NCBI RefSeq assembly: GCF_024171735.1
Contig: NZ_JAMTCH010000003.1
Location: 1,476,841-1,540,840 of the forward strand
Direction: 5' to 3'
Length of the DNA stretch: 64,000 nt
From: Prauserella alba
GTDB taxonomy: Bacteria > Actinomycetota > Actinomycetes > Mycobacteriales > Pseudonocardiaceae
Position 1 is the first letter of the stretch. Every line of letters starts with the position of its first letter. The position numbers and the translations under genes were made by a program. The notes beneath the pieces are model-generated. The model saw nothing but the letters and a program-made list of their open reading frames with translations. It searched no databases and was not told where the DNA came from. Positions 7,401-15,771 of the stretch are shown here, piece by piece.

Positions 7401-10025
7401 CACGGGATCGACACGGCCCGCAGCGCCGGGTTCGACTGCGTCACCGGTGAGTACCGCCCCGGCGGTTCCGATCCGGAGCGGTACCGGCTCGTCAGCACCG
7501 CGACCGACATGGCCCGGTTCGGCGACGCGCTCGGCGCCGTCGCCACACTGGCCGGCGACGGGCCGAGCGACGGACAGGCCGACGTGGTGGCCGACGTCTA
7601 CGTGACCTGGGCCGACCAGCCCGGCGACGCCGACGCGATGGCCGAGCGGCTCCGGAGTGAGCTCGCGGCGGCTCCGCTGCCCGACCGCACGGTGCGCGTC
7701 ACGGCCAGTGTCGCGGGCCGCACCGGAGCGGCCATGCACCACCACTTCACGTTCACGGCCACGGCCGACGGGCTGGTCGAGGACCGGGTGATCCGCGGAT
7801 TGCACCCGATGATCGCGCAGCGGCTGCAGCTGCCGCGGTGGCGCAACTTCGACCTGACGCGGTTGCCGTCGGACGACGAGGAGGTCTACCTCTACCGCGC
7901 GGTGGCCAAGGGCAACGAGGCCGACGAACGCCTCGTGGCGATGGCGCAGGTGCGCGATCTGACGCCGTTGAAGGACGAGGACTCCGGCCGGATCCTGGCG
8001 CTGCCGGACGTCGAGGACACGCTCGACGCGTGTGTGGCGGCGATCCGCCAGCAGCAGGCGGGCCGTCCGGCCAAGAAGCGACTCGACACCAACCGGGTGC
8101 TGCTGTACGTGTGGCCGCCCAACCGGCTGACGCTCGACGAGGTGGACGCCATCGCACGCCGCGTGCTGCCGACCACTGCGGGCGCGGGCCTGGAGGAGGT
8201 GCTCCTGATCGGCCGCCGGTCGGACGAGGAGCACGGCGAACTGCGCGACACCGCCGTGCGGATCGGCTACGACGTCGGTTCCGGCGTGAAGGTCGAGGTC
8301 GTCGACCCGCCGTCCGAGGACATCCGGCCGCTCGACGACTACGGCCAGAAGGTGCTGCGGGCCCGGCGCCGCGGCGCGGTGTACCCGTACGAGCTCACCG
8401 CGATGCTCGCCGGACGCGACGGGACGTTCACCGAACACGATCTGGACGAGGCGGGCGTGCTCGTTCCCGTCGACCGGCCGAAGGGCCACAACACGGCGGG
8501 GATCGTCGCGGGCGTGGTGACCACCCCGACGGCGGTGCATCCCGACGGGATGGCCCGCGTGGTGCTGCTGGGCGATCCGACGAAGTCGCTGGGGTCGCTG
8601 TCCGAACCGGAGTGTGCGCGCGTGGTCGCCGCGCTGGACCTGGCCGACCGGATGCAGGTGCCGGTCGAATGGTTCGCCCTGTCGGCGGGTGCGCGCATCG
8701 CCATGGACTCGGGTACCGAGAACATGGACTGGGTCGCGGCGGCGCTGAAGCGCATCGTGGAGTTCACCCAGGCGGGCGGCGAGATCAACATCGTGGTGGC
8801 CGGGATCAACGTCGGTGCCCAGCCGTACTGGAACGCCGAGGCCACGATGCTGATGCACACCAAGGGGATCCTGGTGATGACACCGGATTCGGCGATGGTG
8901 CTGACCGGCAAGCAGTCGCTGGACTTCTCCGGTGGCGTCTCGGCCGAGGACAACTTCGGCATCGGCGGCTACGACCGCGTGATGGGGCCGAACGGGCAGG
9001 CGCAGTACTGGGCCGCCGACCTGGCGGGGGCGCGCGACGTGCTGATGCGGCACTACGACCACACGTACGTGGCAGCGGGGGAGACCGAGCCACGGGCGGC
9101 GGGCACGACCGACCCGGTCGGCCGCGACGTGTCCGGGTTCCCGCACCACGTGGCGGGCAGCGACTTCAGCACCGTCGGGGAGATCTTCTCTGCCGAGTCC
9201 AACCCGGACCGCAAGAAGCCGTTCGACATCCGCACCGTGATGCGAGCGCTGTCCGATCAGGACCACCCGGTGCTGGAACGCTGGGCGGGCATGGCCGATG
9301 CGGACACCGCCGTCGTGCAGGACGTGCACCTGGGTGGGCGTCCGGTGTGCCTGCTGGGCATCGAGTCCCGGCCGGTGCCCCGCCGCGGGTTCCCGCCGAC
9401 CGACGGGCCGGACACCTACACCGCGGGCACGCTGTTCCCCCGGTCGTCGAAGAAGGCCGCCCGCGCGATCAACGCGACCAGCGGCAACCGGCCGCTCGTG
9501 GTGCTGGCGAACCTGTCCGGGTTCGACGGCAGTCCCGAATCGATGCGCAAGCTCCAGCTGGAGTACGGCGCGGAGATCGGCAGGGCGATCGTCAACTTCG
9601 ACGGGCCGATCGTGTTCTGCGTGATCTCGCGGTACCACGGGGGCGCGTTCGTGGTGTTCTCCAAGGCGCTCAACCCGAACATGACGGTACTGGCGGTCGA
9701 CGGGTCGTACGCCTCGGTGCTCGGCGGTGCTCCGGCCGCGGCGGTGGTGTTCTCCGGGGACGTCGACGCGCGCACTGCAGCGGATCCGCGTGTGCAGGAG
9801 GCACAGCGCGCCGCGGCTGCCGCGGAGGGCGGCGACCGTGCCGCGGCCGCCGCGACGCTGGCCGAGGTGCGAGCCGAGGTGCGGGCCGACAAGCTCGGCG
9901 AGGTGGCCGCGGAGTTCGACGGCATCCACAGCATCGCCCGCGCCGTCGAGGTCGGCTCGGTCGACGAGGTCATCCGGCCGGAACAGCTGCGCCCGGCGAT
10001 CATCGAGGCGATCGGACGGTCCTGA
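4488..10025 (+). CDS. Single-chain multidomain acyl-CoA carboxylase (eukaryotic-ACC-like)
   Basis: This 1845-residue enzyme should carboxylate acetyl- or another acyl-CoA using ATP, bicarbonate and its own biotin. Biotin carboxylase spans about 1-450 (ATP loop 169-176). The biotin carrier has ESMKMET with the biotinylated Lys624. The carboxyltransferase covers about 1290-1840. The middle part resembles the central domains of eukaryotic ACC: a block around 1100-1130 with RNFDL matches the conserved LEPALAFQL..RNFDL region. Bacterial ACC is usually split into subunits, so this layout is notable. The start is TTG 4488, or TTG 4497 (10 bases after GAGG), which gives the usual FTRIAIVNRGEAAMR start. 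It is monocistronic, with a terminator after it. Substrate length is unknown. Confidence 0.9.
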   Translation: MPRLFTRIAIVNRGEAAMRLIRAVRELNAEDGGRRETIAFHTDVDRGATFVREADHAWELGNAADRPYLDMAVLERALTGSGADAAWVGWGFVAEDPAFAELCERLGVAFVGPSPEAMRKLGDKIGAKLIAEEVGVPVAPWSRGPVDGLDGALDAAGGIGYPLMLKATAGGGGRGIRVVETADDLAEAYERTSAEAERAFGSGVVFLERLVTGARHVEVQVIADGQGTAWALGVRDCSVQRRNQKVIEESASVRLDAEQVADLKASAERLALAVGYRGAATVEFLYHPGERLLAFLEVNTRLQVEHPITEATTSFDLVKAQLHVAEGGALTGPQPQEAGHAVEARLNAEDPDRDFAPAPGHISLLNLPSGPGVRVDTGVGAGDDIPADFDSMIAKIITYGRTRDEALARLRRAVRDTTVLIDGGATNKSFLLDLLDAPEVIDGSADTGWIDRVRAEGRLASHRHSGVALAAAAVEAYEEGEQAERQRLLATAHGGRPQVRHDGATAIDLKLRGAGYRVTIARTGPRRFRVEIDGAGTAPAFDVTLERFDDRSGQVTVHGHRYRLVTGTHGPVHLVEVDGVTHRVSRDEGGVLRSPAPALVVATPIEPGDEVEAGAPVLVLESMKMETVLRAPFRGRLVQRPVSVGSQVEAGAPLLRLEPMADEDTAEPAETAESVQRVDLELPAAPPEGTATEQVGRGLDRLHWRLLGFDIGPDEDAGAPAGYLKARVQLADDGTRPLAEEAGLLRVFGDLCELTRNRPAAGGQPEQDDAEANVHSAREYFHTYLQSLDTERAGLSEGFLAKLTRVLGHYGVAELDRTPELEEAVFRIFLAQQRGAADAAVVTAVLQQWLTEPAPPESVRLTVGEALEHLVVATQLRFPVVTDLARSLVFRWFGQPMYRRNRAESYTAVRKHLRHLDAQPDAADREERIAAMVATPEPLVRVLAQRMVRPGTDQRPMLEVLARRYYGSRRLHGIDTARSAGFDCVTGEYRPGGSDPERYRLVSTATDMARFGDALGAVATLAGDGPSDGQADVVADVYVTWADQPGDADAMAERLRSELAAAPLPDRTVRVTASVAGRTGAAMHHHFTFTATADGLVEDRVIRGLHPMIAQRLQLPRWRNFDLTRLPSDDEEVYLYRAVAKGNEADERLVAMAQVRDLTPLKDEDSGRILALPDVEDTLDACVAAIRQQQAGRPAKKRLDTNRVLLYVWPPNRLTLDEVDAIARRVLPTTAGAGLEEVLLIGRRSDEEHGELRDTAVRIGYDVGSGVKVEVVDPPSEDIRPLDDYGQKVLRARRRGAVYPYELTAMLAGRDGTFTEHDLDEAGVLVPVDRPKGHNTAGIVAGVVTTPTAVHPDGMARVVLLGDPTKSLGSLSEPECARVVAALDLADRMQVPVEWFALSAGARIAMDSGTENMDWVAAALKRIVEFTQAGGEINIVVAGINVGAQPYWNAEATMLMHTKGILVMTPDSAMVLTGKQSLDFSGGVSAEDNFGIGGYDRVMGPNGQAQYWAADLAGARDVLMRHYDHTYVAAGETEPRAAGTTDPVGRDVSGFPHHVAGSDFSTVGEIFSAESNPDRKKPFDIRTVMRALSDQDHPVLERWAGMADADTAVVQDVHLGGRPVCLLGIESRPVPRRGFPPTDGPDTYTAGTLFPRSSKKAARAINATSGNRPLVVLANLSGFDGSPESMRKLQLEYGAEIGRAIVNFDGPIVFCVISRYHGGAFVVFSKALNPNMTVLAVDGSYASVLGGAPAAAVVFSGDVDARTAADPRVQEAQRAAAAAEGGDRAAAAATLAEVRAEVRADKLGEVAAEFDGIHSIARAVEVGSVDEVIRPEQLRPAIIEAIGRS

Positions 10026-10038
10026 CCGCTGCGGCACG

Positions 10039-10081
10039 GGCCCGCGGGCGGAGCGGGGAGCGCGCGTTCCGCCCGCGGGCC
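10039..10081. terminator. Bidirectional hairpin terminator
   Basis: Perfect 14-bp arms at 10039-10052 and 10068-10081 enclose a 15-base loop between the convergent carboxylase and TauE/SafE genes. Confidence 0.7.
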
Positions 10082-10089
10082 TCGGGCCG

Positions 10090-11100
10090 TCAGGTGCGTT
10101 CGGCCTGCCGGTCCGGGTCGGCGGACGCGGGCCGAGTCGCCGTGCCGACGCCGGGTTCGGTCGCGGTGCCGGGTTCGGTCGTGGTTTCGGGGCGCGCGGT
10201 GTCGTCCGGGTCGGTCTCGCCGGCGAGGACGTTCACGCGGCGTTCCGCGCGGATCGAACGGATCGCGGCGGTGAGGCCGGCGGCCCACAGCACTCCGATG
10301 CCCGCCAGCACCGCCACGGTCACCGGCGTCGATGCGTCGAGCGAGGCGAGCAGTGCGCGGCTGTTGGTGAACACGATGAGCCCGCCCGCCGCCGCGCCGA
10401 GTATCCGCGGCGGAAGTGCGCGCACCAGCCAGGCCGCCAGTGGTGCGGCGATCATGCCGCCGATCATCAGCCCGGCGACGACCGTGTAGTTCATGCCGTC
10501 GGTGTGCGACAGGGCGAACAGGAAGCCCACGCTCGCGGCGATCGCCACGATGAACTCGGACGTGTCGACCGAGCCCACGACCTTGCGCGGTTCGAGCCTG
10601 CCGGACGACAGCAGGGTCGTGGTCGCGACCGGGCCCCAGCCGCCTCCGCCGCTGGCGTCGACGAACCCGGCGACGACGCCCAACGGGGCGAGGAAGCGCG
10701 CGCCGGGCCGCTTCGCAGTGATCAGCGAACCCAGCTCGAGGAACGCGAACCGGATCAGCACGTAGAGGCCGAGCAGCAGCAGGATCGTCGTGATCCACAA
10801 CTCGGCCGACGACGTGGCCAGTGATGTGAGCACGTAGGCGCCGAGTACCGCACCGGCGGCGCCCGGCAGGGCCAGTGTGGCGACGACACGCCAGTCGACG
10901 TTGCGCATCTTCCAGTGCGACAGGCCGGACGCCAGGGTGGTGCCGACCTCGGCCAGGTGTACGGCCGCCGACGCGACCGCAGGCGTGGTGCCGGCCACCA
11001 GCAGCGTCGTCGTCGCGGTGACGCCGAACGCCATGCCGAGCGAGCCGTCGACCAACTGGGCCAGGAACCCGGCCATTCCGAACAGGAGCAGTGTGTGCAT
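10090..11100 (-). CDS. TauE/SafE family sulfite/anion exporter
   Basis: A 336-residue polytopic membrane protein of the TauE/SafE family, whose members export sulfite, sulfoacetate or other organosulfur anions. About eight hydrophobic segments are visible, beginning with the family-typical MAGFLAQLVDGSLGMAFG block and repeated once in the second half. The C-terminal 45 residues are hydrophilic. ATG 11100 follows a GAGG site at 5 bases and begins right at the first membrane helix; an upstream start at 11133 would add 11 residues with no ribosome site. The neighbouring ROK regulator is divergent, so it may control this gene. The substrate is not visible. Confidence 0.88.
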   Translation of the reverse strand: MHTLLLFGMAGFLAQLVDGSLGMAFGVTATTTLLVAGTTPAVASAAVHLAEVGTTLASGLSHWKMRNVDWRVVATLALPGAAGAVLGAYVLTSLATSSAELWITTILLLLGLYVLIRFAFLELGSLITAKRPGARFLAPLGVVAGFVDASGGGGWGPVATTTLLSSGRLEPRKVVGSVDTSEFIVAIAASVGFLFALSHTDGMNYTVVAGLMIGGMIAAPLAAWLVRALPPRILGAAAGGLIVFTNSRALLASLDASTPVTVAVLAGIGVLWAAGLTAAIRSIRAERRVNVLAGETDPDDTARPETTTEPGTATEPGVGTATRPASADPDRQAERT

Positions 11101-11487
11101 GCCGACCTCGGTGAATCGAAAGGTGAGCGGCAATTCCTGGGTTGGGTGGAATTGCCCGTATCGGGTGTGTTCGCTGTCGCCGGGAGGCCGGCGTCCCGGT
11201 CCCGCGGCGAAACGGATTTCGGACGATCGGCCGCAGGGAGTGGGGCCGGCCGTGTCGGTCGTCCCCAGGTGAATCCGGCTGCGCCCGGCGTCGGATTCGA
11301 TGTTGGCACGGAAATCGCGACTCGGTCCACCGTTCTCCTGGTATGTGGAATGTGGCCGGGGACACTGTTTTTCTAACTTGGTGAAAAGAAATTCTGCAAC
11401 ACGGCGAAATTAATACCCGGGTGGTTCCGGGGATGGGAAATCCGGTGAGATGGGCGGTGGGCACGTAGGGTTTCGACCGAGGCGAAA
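11101..11487. promoter_or_regulatory. Divergent tauE / ROK regulatory region
   Basis: This 387-bp gap has an AT-richer core at 11365-11420. On the minus strand, TTGCAG (11394-11399) and TAGAAA (11370-11375) are 18 bp apart and make a plausible sigma-70-type promoter for the exporter. That would leave a leader of roughly 260 bases. No gene is seen. Promoter assignment is inference from the two boxes only. Confidence 0.4.
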
Positions 11488-12711
11488 GTGAGGTCACCAG
11501 TGGCGAGGCGGCTACCGGCGTCGGTCCGGGACATCCCCGGAGCGGGCGGGGTGAGGGAGTCGAACGCGGCCGCGGTGCTGGCCGCGGCGCGGACCGACGG
11601 ACCGTTGTCGCGTGCCGAGCTCGCACGGTTGACGGGGTTGAGCATGCCGACCGTCAGCAGGCAGGTCACGGCGCTGACGGACCTGGCGTTGCTGCGGGAG
11701 GCACCCGAGATGGCGACCGGCGGGGGCATCGGCAGGCCGACGGTGCCGCTGCGGCTCGACGACGACGTGATCGCCGCGTGCGGTATCCACATCGGCATCG
11801 TGACCACGACCTACGGTCTGACCAACCTGTCCGGGCAGCTGCTGGGCAGCGAGCGCATCGCGACTCCGCAGGGCTCTGCCACCGACGTGCTGCGCGCCGT
11901 CGGCGAAGAGGTGAGCACGTTCCTCGCCGAGTGGCCACAGCGCCACATCATCGGGGTCGGCCTGGCCATCGGAGGGCAGGTCGACGCCGACCGCGGACTG
12001 CTCGACCACGGCCCGCTGGGCTGGCGGGGAGTGCCCGCGAGAGCGGTGCTGGAACAGGTCACCGGGCTGCCGGTGCACCTGGACGGGCACGTGCCCGCCA
12101 TGGCGACCGCCGAGCTGCTGTTCGGCGTGTCCGGACGTGCGGCCAGTTCGCTCTACTTCTACGCCCGGGAGATGGCCGGAGTGGCCGTGGCGGTGGACGG
12201 CGTGCTGCACCGCGGCCCTGGCCAGTCGGGCAGCATCGCCCACCTGCCGGTCGGCAGCGACGTGCCCTGCGGGTGCGGGAGGACGGGCTGCCTGGAGGCG
12301 ACGGTGGCCGAGCGTGCGGTCGTCGAGCGTGCCCGGAGCGCGGGGATCATCACCGGTTCGGCACTGAGCGACCTGGTCGCGGCCGCCGAGACCGACCGCA
12401 GGGCGCGCGAGATCCTCACCGAACGGGCGCGGGCGCTCGGCCGGGCGATCGCGATGAGCCGGGACCTGGTCAACCCGGAGCTGGTCGTGCTCGGCGGGCA
12501 GGCGATCACGGAGGCGCCGACCTATCTCGACACGGTGCGGGAAGAGTTCGCCGCCGCGACGACACTGCCGGGCACGGACCTGATCACCGTGACCCGGTTC
12601 GGGCGGAACGTGCAGGCGATGGCTGCGTGCACGGGTCTGCTCGCGCAGCTCTACGACCACCCGCTGTCGCTGCTCGGCGCCGCCGCGCCGCGCGATCACC
12701 GGGAGGTGTGA
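11488..12711 (+). CDS. ROK family transcriptional regulator
   Basis: A 407-residue regulator of the ROK (NagC/XylR-type) family. A winged helix-turn-helix lies near residues 24-72 (LSRAELARLTGLSMPTVS). A sugar-kinase-like fold follows, with the ROK zinc site: His252, then Cys261, Cys263 and Cys268 in CGCGRTGC. ROK repressors usually respond to sugars or sugar phosphates. The GTG start at 11488 follows GAGG at 5 bases. It is divergent from the TauE/SafE exporter, an unusual partner for a sugar-type regulator, so its true target is uncertain. Confidence 0.9.
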   Translation: MRSPVARRLPASVRDIPGAGGVRESNAAAVLAAARTDGPLSRAELARLTGLSMPTVSRQVTALTDLALLREAPEMATGGGIGRPTVPLRLDDDVIAACGIHIGIVTTTYGLTNLSGQLLGSERIATPQGSATDVLRAVGEEVSTFLAEWPQRHIIGVGLAIGGQVDADRGLLDHGPLGWRGVPARAVLEQVTGLPVHLDGHVPAMATAELLFGVSGRAASSLYFYAREMAGVAVAVDGVLHRGPGQSGSIAHLPVGSDVPCGCGRTGCLEATVAERAVVERARSAGIITGSALSDLVAAAETDRRAREILTERARALGRAIAMSRDLVNPELVVLGGQAITEAPTYLDTVREEFAAATTLPGTDLITVTRFGRNVQAMAACTGLLAQLYDHPLSLLGAAAPRDHREV

Positions 12712-12727
12712 CCGGTCCGGTCACCTC
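12703..12727. terminator. Possible hairpin between convergent genes
   Basis: TGACCGG and CCGGTCA face each other around one base, extended by GAGG/CCTC with a 2-base bulge. It overlaps the ROK stop codon and lies between convergent genes. Moderate support only. Confidence 0.4.
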
Positions 12728-12806
12728 ACCACCGGGCGAGGCGTCATCCGGGCGGTGGTGCGGGGGTCGTGCGCGGCCCGCCGCACCACCACCGCTCCAC
12801 CCCGCG

Positions 12807-13925
12807 TCACAACCCGTAGGACCGGCCGATGATGTCGCGCTGGATCTCACTGGTTCCGCCGTACACGGTCGACACGACGGTCGAGCGGAGCATCGCCTCC
12901 ATGCCGTACTCCGTGGCGTAGCCGTAGCCGCCCATCATCTGCATGCCTTCCAGCGCCATGGTCTTGGCCAGCTCGGTCGCCTTGAGCTTGGCCATCGACG
13001 CCTCGCGGGGGAAGAGCTCGCCCGGGGCGGCGTCCATCCGCGCTGCGGCGTCGTGCACCAGCAGGCGGGTCGCCTCGAGATCGGTGGCGAGGTCGGCCAC
13101 CCGGTGCTTGAGTGCCTGGAACGAGCCGACCGGACGGCCGAACTGCTCCCGCTCGGCCACGTAGGCGACCGTGTCGTCGAAGATCCGCCGCGCCGTGCCG
13201 AGCATGAGCCCGGCGAGGATCATCCGCTCGATGTTCAGCCCGGCCATCAACTGCGGCCACGCGTTGCCCTCGACCCCGACGACCGCCTCGGCGGGCAGCC
13301 GGCAGTCGGTGAAGTAGAGGTCGTTGACCTCGCGGCCGCCCATCGTCTCGATGCCGTGGATCTGGAGGCCGTCCGCATCGGCGGGCACGAGGAACATGGT
13401 CAGCCCCTCGTGTTTGCCGCCCTCGGAGGAGGTGCGGGCGACCAGCAGGATGTGCTTCGCGATGTGGGCGTTCGAGCACCACGTCTTCTGCCCGTTCACG
13501 ACCCAGCCGCCGCCGGCCGGCTCGGCGCGGCAGGTCAGCCCGCCGACGTCGGATCCCGCGCCGGGCTCGGACATCGAGATGGCCAGCACGTCGCCGGCCA
13601 CGAAATCGCCGAGCACCGTGTGCTTCTGTTCGGGCGTGCCGAACTTCTCGAACGCGGCCGCGGTGATCACCGACGTCGCGTAGCCGCCCGTCGGAGCCTT
13701 GCCGTAGGCGCTGGTCTCCAGCAGCAGCAACAGATCCCGCATGCCGAGGCCCGCGCCGCCGTACTCCTCGGGTGTCGTGACGCCGAGCCAGCCGAGGTCG
13801 GCCATCTTGCGGTAGAGGACGTCGTCGTGCGGCCGCGCGACGTCGTCGGTGACCTCGCGGCGGCAGAAGTCGGAGACGGCGTCGACGAAGTCCTGCTGTT
13901 GCTGGGTGAGCGTCGAGAGTGTCAC
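12807..13925 (-). CDS. Acyl-CoA dehydrogenase, last gene of the mce operon
   Basis: A 372-residue acyl-CoA dehydrogenase, the final gene of the mce operon. The FAD region (SMSEPGAGSD) and the C-terminal IQR motif are present, but the usual catalytic glutamate position reads YGGTSEIQR, with Gly instead of Glu. Glu233 in LNIERMILAG matches the catalytic glutamate on helix G of isovaleryl-CoA and long-chain dehydrogenases, so the enzyme is probably active on branched or bulky acyl-CoAs. The GTG start overlaps the fadD stop in a GTGA overlap, so translation is coupled. It likely oxidises the acyl-CoA made by that ligase. Confidence 0.92.
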   Translation of the reverse strand: MTLSTLTQQQQDFVDAVSDFCRREVTDDVARPHDDVLYRKMADLGWLGVTTPEEYGGAGLGMRDLLLLLETSAYGKAPTGGYATSVITAAAFEKFGTPEQKHTVLGDFVAGDVLAISMSEPGAGSDVGGLTCRAEPAGGGWVVNGQKTWCSNAHIAKHILLVARTSSEGGKHEGLTMFLVPADADGLQIHGIETMGGREVNDLYFTDCRLPAEAVVGVEGNAWPQLMAGLNIERMILAGLMLGTARRIFDDTVAYVAEREQFGRPVGSFQALKHRVADLATDLEATRLLVHDAAARMDAAPGELFPREASMAKLKATELAKTMALEGMQMMGGYGYATEYGMEAMLRSTVVSTVYGGTSEIQRDIIGRSYGL

Positions 13926-15760
13926 GGGGCGGTCACCTTTCCGTCGGCGTAGAGGGATTCGATGTCGGCGGCGTGGCGTTCGCCGATCACCCGGCGTTTC
14001 AGCTTCATCGTGGGGGTCAGCTCACCGCTCTCCGGTGTCCACGGCCGCGGCAGCACGCGGTGGTCCTTGATCTGCTCGGGCCGGGCGAGCTGCGCGTTGG
14101 CCGCCTCGACGGCGTCAGCGACAGCGGCCAGCACCTCGGGGTGGCCGGCGAGTTCGCCGACATCGGCCGTGTCGATGCCGCGGGTCTTCGCCCACGCCGG
14201 TGCGGCCTCCTCGTCGAGCGTCACCAGCGCCGTGACGTACGGCCGCCGATCACCGATGACGGCGGCGTAGCCGATCAGTGGATGGGTGCGCAGCAGGCCC
14301 TCGGCCTTGCTCGGTGCGACGTTCTTACCGCTGGAGGTGACGATGAGCTCCTTCTTGCGGTCGGTGATGGTGAGGAACCCGTCGTCGTCGAAGGAGCCGA
14401 TGTCGCCGGTCGCGAGCCAGCCGTCGGAATCGGTGTCCGGCCGGATGCTGCCGTCGTCACCGAGGTAGCCGAGGAACACCAGCGGGCCGCGCACCTCGAC
14501 CTCGCCGTCCTCGGCGATGCGCACCTCCATGCCCGGCATCGGCAGGCCGACGGTGCCCGCGCGATACCGCGCCGGAAGGGTCGAGGTCGCGGCGCCGGTC
14601 GTCTCCGACAGGCCCCAGACCTCCATGATCGTCATGCCGAGGCTGCCGAAGAACTCCAGTACCGACGCCGGGATCGGGGCCGCGCCGCTGCCCAGCCGCT
14701 CGGCGTCGCCGAGACCGAGCTGTTCGCGCAGCGGCCGCAACACCGTCCGGTCGGCCCTGTCGAACGCCTCGGCCACGTCGGCAGGCGGCTCGTCGCCGCC
14801 CGCCCGGATCCGGTACACGGTCGCGGCGACCTCGCGGGCCTGTTCGATCGCGGCGCGCTGCTGCTCGGGCAGACCGCCGAGGATGCCCTGGATGCCGGCC
14901 GCGATCTTCTCCCAGACCCGTGGCACCCCGAAGAAGCCGTGCGGGCGGGTGTCCTTCAGCGTCGCCACCAGCTGCGCCTGGTCCGGGCACACGGTCGCGT
15001 GGCCCGCAGAGAACAGCAGCAGGTACATGCCCAGTACGCGTTCGGCCACGTGCGCCAGCGGCAGATACGCCACCATCCGCGGATGGTCCTCGACCGGACG
15101 GATCAGCTCCTGGGCCGCGGCCTGGTACAGCACGTTCTCGTGGCTCAGCACCACGCCTTTCGGCGCGCCCGTGGTGCCGGAGGTGTAGATCATGCACACC
15201 GGGTCGGGCTGCTGCGCCGTGTCCGCCCACCGCTCGACGGCGTCCGGATCCCGCCGGTGCAGGTCCGCGCCGCCACGGTGGAGCTCGTCGTAGGAGACGA
15301 ACACCGATTCGCCGCCGGGGAGCGCGGCGGCGTCGAGGACGACGACCGCGCGCAGGTTCGGCAGTTCGTCGAGCACGGGCCGCCACCGGTGCAGCTGCGC
15401 GCCGCCTTCCAGCACGACCACCGTGGCCGCGCTGTGCGTGGCGACGTGCCGGATCTGCTCGGTCGACAGCGTGGCGTAGGTCGTGCACGGCAGCGCGCCG
15501 AGGTGCACCGCGGCGACGTCGACGATCCAGTGCTCGGGGCGGCTGGAGACGTCGATGAGCATGCGGTCGCCGCGGCCGAGCCCGGCTGCCGACAACCCGT
15601 GGGCGACGGCCGCGACCTGCTCGCGCACCTGCGCCCACGTGTGGGTGCCGCCGGCCCCGGACAGGGCGGGTCGGTCGCCGAACCGCTCGGCGTTGCGGCG
15701 AACCAGGGTCGGCACGGTCCAGGTGCCGAGGCGGGTGCGTACATCGGATTCGGTGAGCAT
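13922..15760 (-). CDS. fadD: Long-chain fatty acid-CoA ligase (FadD-like)
   Basis: A 612-residue AMP-forming acyl-CoA synthetase of the FadD15/long-chain type. It activates a carboxylic acid to its CoA ester through an acyl-adenylate. The AMP-binding loop YTSGTTGAPKGV is at 192-203; a WGLSETTGA adenylate motif and a C-terminal KKELIVTSSGKN block follow. The ATG at 15760 has AGGA 7 bases upstream. It lies 11 bp after the Mce-associated gene and overlaps the dehydrogenase start. Encoded with the importer, it probably traps the imported lipid as a CoA thioester. The substrate is inferred, not shown. Confidence 0.92.
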   Translation of the reverse strand: MLTESDVRTRLGTWTVPTLVRRNAERFGDRPALSGAGGTHTWAQVREQVAAVAHGLSAAGLGRGDRMLIDVSSRPEHWIVDVAAVHLGALPCTTYATLSTEQIRHVATHSAATVVVLEGGAQLHRWRPVLDELPNLRAVVVLDAAALPGGESVFVSYDELHRGGADLHRRDPDAVERWADTAQQPDPVCMIYTSGTTGAPKGVVLSHENVLYQAAAQELIRPVEDHPRMVAYLPLAHVAERVLGMYLLLFSAGHATVCPDQAQLVATLKDTRPHGFFGVPRVWEKIAAGIQGILGGLPEQQRAAIEQAREVAATVYRIRAGGDEPPADVAEAFDRADRTVLRPLREQLGLGDAERLGSGAAPIPASVLEFFGSLGMTIMEVWGLSETTGAATSTLPARYRAGTVGLPMPGMEVRIAEDGEVEVRGPLVFLGYLGDDGSIRPDTDSDGWLATGDIGSFDDDGFLTITDRKKELIVTSSGKNVAPSKAEGLLRTHPLIGYAAVIGDRRPYVTALVTLDEEAAPAWAKTRGIDTADVGELAGHPEVLAAVADAVEAANAQLARPEQIKDHRVLPRPWTPESGELTPTMKLKRRVIGERHAADIESLYADGKVTAP

Positions 15761-15771
15761 GCGGGGTCCTC

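Noticed and set aside
6267-10037. A 1256-residue open frame on the minus strand
   Set aside because: It is antisense to the carboxylase and has a His/Arg/Val-rich composition typical of GC-rich shadow frames, without known motifs.
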